Assembly: GCA_031272575.1 (NCBI GenBank) | Contig: JAISTO010000115.1 | Span: 1 to 24,748, forward strand | DNA: 24,748 nucleotides | Direction of reading: 5' to 3' | Source: Treponema sp. | GTDB lineage: Bacteria; Spirochaetota; Spirochaetia; Treponematales; Breznakiellaceae | Part shown: positions 22,543 to 24,748 of the stretch, piece after piece | Numbering within the stretch: position 1 is the stretch's first letter | How the letters are laid out: each line of letters begins with the position of its first letter | The notes under the pieces: generated by a model | Seen by the model: the letters and a program-made list of their open reading frames with translations, nothing else | What the model was told of the DNA's origin: nothing | Databases searched by the model: none | Made by a program: the position numbers and the translations under genes

Positions 22543-22974
22543 CTAGTTCCCTCCTTCCACCTGTATCACGATATGCGCGTTAGCGCCGCAGAGCCCCTTC
22601 AGACTGAGTTCCCGCCCCTCGATGTACAGCACATGATCCGTGGCGGGGGCAAGCACGAAGCGCAGTTCGCTGAAGCGGCGGTCGAAGCCGCTGAGTTCGA
22701 GCGCCTCGCCGTCCCAGGCGAGGCGCTCGCCCGGGGCAAGATCGCTCTGCATACCCGCGCCGAAGGCCTGGAAGCGGGTGCTCAGCGCCGCGAAGGCAGC
22801 GCCCTGCACACAGAAGGTATCCCGCACGGGGCTCTTGTTGACGGAGTGCAGGAACTCGATGGCGAAGACGGTCCCCTCCGCCGCGGGCAGGGACGCGAAG
22901 GCTCTGCCGGTATCGGCATCGCGGATAACGATGCGCGTCCCGGAAGGGCCGCGCCCCGCGCAGGCCGCGCACAC
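22543..22974 (-). CDS. DUF1850 protein of the TRAP locus
   Basis: The 143-residue frame carries the DUF1850 signature FAIEFLHSVNKSPVRDTFCVQGAAFAALSTRFQAFGAGM and a C-terminal beta-rich part. DUF1850 proteins typically sit beside TAXI-TRAP fused permeases, as here, and are exported; their role in transport is unknown. GTG 22974 is the first standard start, but the open frame continues upstream through ALCAALCAALLVCAACAGRG, a convincing signal sequence with no ATG, GTG or TTG before it. The true N-terminus may use a rare start (AUA at 23028 overlapping the binding-protein stop, or AUC at 23010), or a frameshift may have removed it. The gene ends 1 nt before the TRAP permease ATG. Confidence 0.8.
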   Translation of the reverse strand: MCAACAGRGPSGTRIVIRDADTGRAFASLPAAEGTVFAIEFLHSVNKSPVRDTFCVQGAAFAALSTRFQAFGAGMQSDLAPGERLAWDGEALELSGFDRRFSELRFVLAPATDHVLYIEGRELSLKGLCGANAHIVIQVEGGN

Positions 22975-23024
22975 GAGGAGCGCGGCGCAAAGCGCGGCGC
23001 AGAGCGCGATGTCCGCTTTTGCCG

Positions 23025-23978
23025 CTATTGCAGCGCCCCTATCTCGGTGAAGTACTTCTTCGCGCCCGGGTGGAAATCCACCGGGATGCTCTCTACCGCG
23101 CCGGCCGCGGACAACTCCTTGCCCTTGGGGTGCGCTATCGCAATGGCATCCTTGCTTTCGATAAGGGTCTTGGCCAGGTTGTAGACCGTCTCGTCCGGCA
23201 GTTTCTTGCTGACGATGAAGGTCGCCTTTACCGCGACCGTCTTGATGTCGTAGTCGAGGCCGCCGTAACTGCCCGCCGGAATGGGGTAGACCGTGTAGAA
23301 GGGATATTTTTCCTTCAGCGCGGCGATGTGTTCATTGTCAAACTCGAGGATTTTGATGCTCTTGGTGGTGGCGAGTTCGACAATCGCGGGGGTAGGTGCG
23401 CCCGCCACGCAGAAGAACGCGTCGATCTTGTCATCCTTGAGCGCGTCCGCCGAATCCCCGAAACTGAGGTTTTGCTTGCTGATGTCGTCGAAACTGAGGC
23501 CGTACGCCTCCATGATCTGGCGCGCGTTGAACTCGACGCCGCTCCCCGCGTCCCCCACGGACACGCGCTTGCCCCGAAGGTCCGCCACGCTCGCGATGCC
23601 CGCGCCCGGGTTCACGACGACCTGGCACGCTTCCGCGTAAATGCCGGCAAGCGCCGCGAAGGACTGGATCTGCTCGCCCGCGAAGAGGTCGATGCCCTGG
23701 TACGCGTACGCCATGACGTCGTTCTGCACGAGCGCCAGTTCCACATCACCCGAATCGATCAGTTGGATGTTCGCCTTTGACGCCCCCGTGGACTGCACGG
23801 TGACCGGTATGCCCAGTTTTTCCTGGAAGATCTGCCCCACCGCGGAACCGAAGGCATAGTAGGTGCCTGTGTTCCCGCCGGTGGCCATGCGGATCTGCTG
23901 CTTCCCCGCGCAGCCCGCAAGAACGGCCAGCGCCGCGAGGCCAAGCGCCAGCGCCGCCGCCATTGTGCATTTTTTCAT
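23025..23978 (-). CDS. TAXI-family TRAP transporter substrate-binding lipoprotein
   Basis: This 317-residue receptor starts with a lipoprotein signal ending AVLAGC (Cys23). The mature protein opens IRMATGGNTGTYYAFGSAVGQIF, the hallmark of TAXI receptors. It then has STGASKANIQLIDSGDVELALVQNDVMAYAYQG, DLRGKRVSVGDAGSGVEFNARQIMEAYGL and DAFFCVAGAPTPAIVELA, all in the usual order and length. It would bind a small, probably carboxylated solute and hand it to the fused permease two genes downstream. AAGGAGC precedes the ATG. It is first in the seven-gene minus-strand operon. A TTGACT box at 24031-24036 could be the -35, but no well-spaced -10 was found. Confidence 0.93.
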   Translation of the reverse strand: MKKCTMAAALALGLAALAVLAGCAGKQQIRMATGGNTGTYYAFGSAVGQIFQEKLGIPVTVQSTGASKANIQLIDSGDVELALVQNDVMAYAYQGIDLFAGEQIQSFAALAGIYAEACQVVVNPGAGIASVADLRGKRVSVGDAGSGVEFNARQIMEAYGLSFDDISKQNLSFGDSADALKDDKIDAFFCVAGAPTPAIVELATTKSIKILEFDNEHIAALKEKYPFYTVYPIPAGSYGGLDYDIKTVAVKATFIVSKKLPDETVYNLAKTLIESKDAIAIAHPKGKELSAAGAVESIPVDFHPGAKKYFTEIGALQ

Positions 23979-24050
23979 ACAATGCTCCTTATCGTTTTGA
24001 TATGCATAGTCTGGCGGATACGGGGGGAAAAGTCAAGGGACTCCGACACC

Positions 24051-24427
24051 GTCAAGCGGGTGCGCCTGCGCGGTTTCGGTCCCGGCAGCCCGGACATCTA
24101 CGCCATCGCCATCGTCGAGCACCAGAGTACCGTCAACTTCAACATTGCCGTCAGGATATTCCAAAGCAGAGTGATGGTATATCCTGGTTTCGAGCGCTTC
24201 ATTCCGCAGTTCGAGTACTCTCTGGTCAATTTACGAGACACGACGGTAGAGGCTCTGGTGAAAAAGGACGATGTCCGTCATTTTTGCTTATTCTTGATAA
24301 GATACGGGATGTAGGCGGGATTGAGACATTGCGGAACCTGCCTGCGGAGTATCTGGAAAAGGTGGCAGGAGCGCCTGCCGGTCAGAAGCGGGTGATTAAC
24401 GAAGTGACGACGGCACTAAGCGCCTGA
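24051..24427 (+). pseudogene. Frameshifted remnant of an Rpn/transposase_31-type nuclease
   Basis: One frame encodes VRLRGFGPGSPDIYAIAIVEHQSTVNFNIAVRIFQSRVMVY and then FERFIPQFEYSLVNLRDTTVEALVKKDD. This resembles the EHQS core and later LPQFEY-x-L-x-DL segment of Rpn-family (PD-(D/E)XK) recombination-promoting nucleases. The Pro-rich segment normally between those two parts is missing. Near 24280-24295, in a T-rich stretch, the match moves to another frame (LLILDKIRDVGGIETLRNLPAEYLEKVAGA, ending at 24427). The N-terminal catalytic part is also absent. An internal deletion plus a frameshift make this a dead gene. The family call is moderate and the decay is clear. Confidence 0.6.
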
Positions 24428-24451
24428 AGGGCTAAGACTGCGGGATGCGTG

Positions 24452-24465
24452 TTGGGACTTGGGAC
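24452..24465. repeat. Heptanucleotide repeat, two copies
   Basis: Two TTGGGAC units are followed by a partial third (TTGAG). On the minus strand this is the same core as the heptad repeat at 4051-4078, in an intergenic position between the nuclease remnant and the partial gene at the edge. Confidence 0.55.
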
Positions 24466-24493
24466 TTGAGCGTGGTGCGAGAGGGCCTCCCCC

Positions 24494-24748
24494 CTACTTC
24501 ACACAGAACGCCGGAGCCACCCCGGATACATCCAGGGCAGCTGTTCTGGAGACCCCGGCCGCGGCGCCGCTCTCTTCTGTAGCGAGGAAACCAAAAGGAT
24601 CCGGCACCGAAGCGATGCTATACTGACCAAAGTTGATTCTGTCGATCTTGGGACTGCCTCGCCACCACACCGCGGCGGCATTGTCGACGGTGTACTTTAT
24701 CCGCCGCGTATCGGTTGTGTAGTATTCCAGCCGCGCCTGCTTTTCCGC
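24494..24748 (-). CDS. DUF6273-like protein, C-terminal fragment
   Basis: The last 84 codons of a minus-strand gene run off the right edge and end in TAG at 24494-24496. The frame reads YYTTDTRRIKYTVDNAAAVWWRGSP, then FGFLATEESGAAAGV and finally ALDVSGVAPAFCVK. The WW-x-x-SP motif, an Asp/Gly-containing middle and a terminal GVAPAFCVK are the pattern of DUF6273 domains, which are often at the C-terminus of secreted proteins. Function is unknown and the N-terminus is outside the window. No start codon can be assigned. Confidence 0.6.
   Translation of the reverse strand, partial: AEKQARLEYYTTDTRRIKYTVDNAAAVWWRGSPKIDRINFGQYSIASVPDPFGFLATEESGAAAGVSRTAALDVSGVAPAFCVK

Noticed and set aside
24001..24036. 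Minus-strand promoter for the TRAP operon (TTGACT with TATGCA)
   Set aside because: The spacer would be 22 nt, too long for sigma70; a 17-nt spacer leaves only a poor CAGACT -10. Not listed as a feature.
23982..24314. 110-codon plus-strand frame as an intact gene
   Set aside because: Its first residues overlap the TRAP leader and match nothing, and the recognisable nuclease part continues in a different frame after about 24290.

Overview
The window looks like chromosomal DNA of a GC-rich spirochaete, probably near Treponema/Spirochaeta. This is inferred from gene content: a bacterial V/A-type ATPase, a CheR-CheB pair, a TAXI-TRAP transporter with a fused permease, several lipoproteins and a DUF6273-type C-terminus. 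No rRNA or other decisive taxonomic marker is present, so the assignment is tentative. I saw no tRNA, rRNA, CRISPR array or intact insertion sequence.

Layout, left to right. (1) 174-3272 (+): a single-chain type ISP/IIG-like restriction-modification enzyme. (2) 3371-6494 (+): a tight operon for V/A-ATPase subunits K, F, E and A. It stops there: B, D, I and C are not in the window. (3) 6512-8148 (-): a small Pro/Ala/Glu-rich lipoprotein, a cytidylate-kinase-like protein and a MutY-like glycosylase without the iron-sulfur cysteines, convergent with the ATPase operon. (4) 8305-12479 (+): an ArsR-like regulator followed by a CUT1 sugar ABC importer (binding lipoprotein and two permeases, no ATPase). 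(5) 12480-13106: a gene-poor stretch packed with hairpins, then a small DUF898-like membrane protein (13107-13436) and a perfect 21-bp inverted repeat. (6) 13616-14309 (+): an antitoxin and PIN-domain toxin pair with its own promoter and terminator. (7) 14429-16394 (+): cheR and cheB. (8) 16502-23978 (-): a seven-gene, closely packed operon, in transcription order TAXI binding lipoprotein, DUF1850 protein, fused TRAP permease, DppB-like ABC permease, HEAT-repeat protein, two-CAP-domain secreted protein and cobalamin-adenosyltransferase-like protein. (9) 24051-24748: a frameshifted Rpn/transposase_31-type nuclease remnant and the 3' end of a DUF6273-like gene.

How the genes work together. The ATPase genes encode part of an ion-translocating rotary enzyme. 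The regulator and ABC genes look like a locally controlled carbohydrate uptake unit that would borrow a shared ATPase. CheR and CheB are the opposing enzymes of chemoreceptor adaptation. The TRAP trio is a standard secondary importer, but here it is translationally coupled (ATGA overlap) to an ABC permease that has no visible partners, followed by periplasmic proteins.

The most striking signal is regulatory. Four separate genes (174, 8305, 13616, 14429) each have a sigma70-like -10 box ending exactly 6 nt before the start codon. This predicts leaderless mRNAs and contrasts with clear Shine-Dalgarno sites on most other genes. Other items worth attention are a multi-hairpin element between convergent genes at 16407-16500, heptanucleotide repeats (one in the subunit E leader), and a DUF1850 gene whose signal peptide lies upstream of the first standard start codon.
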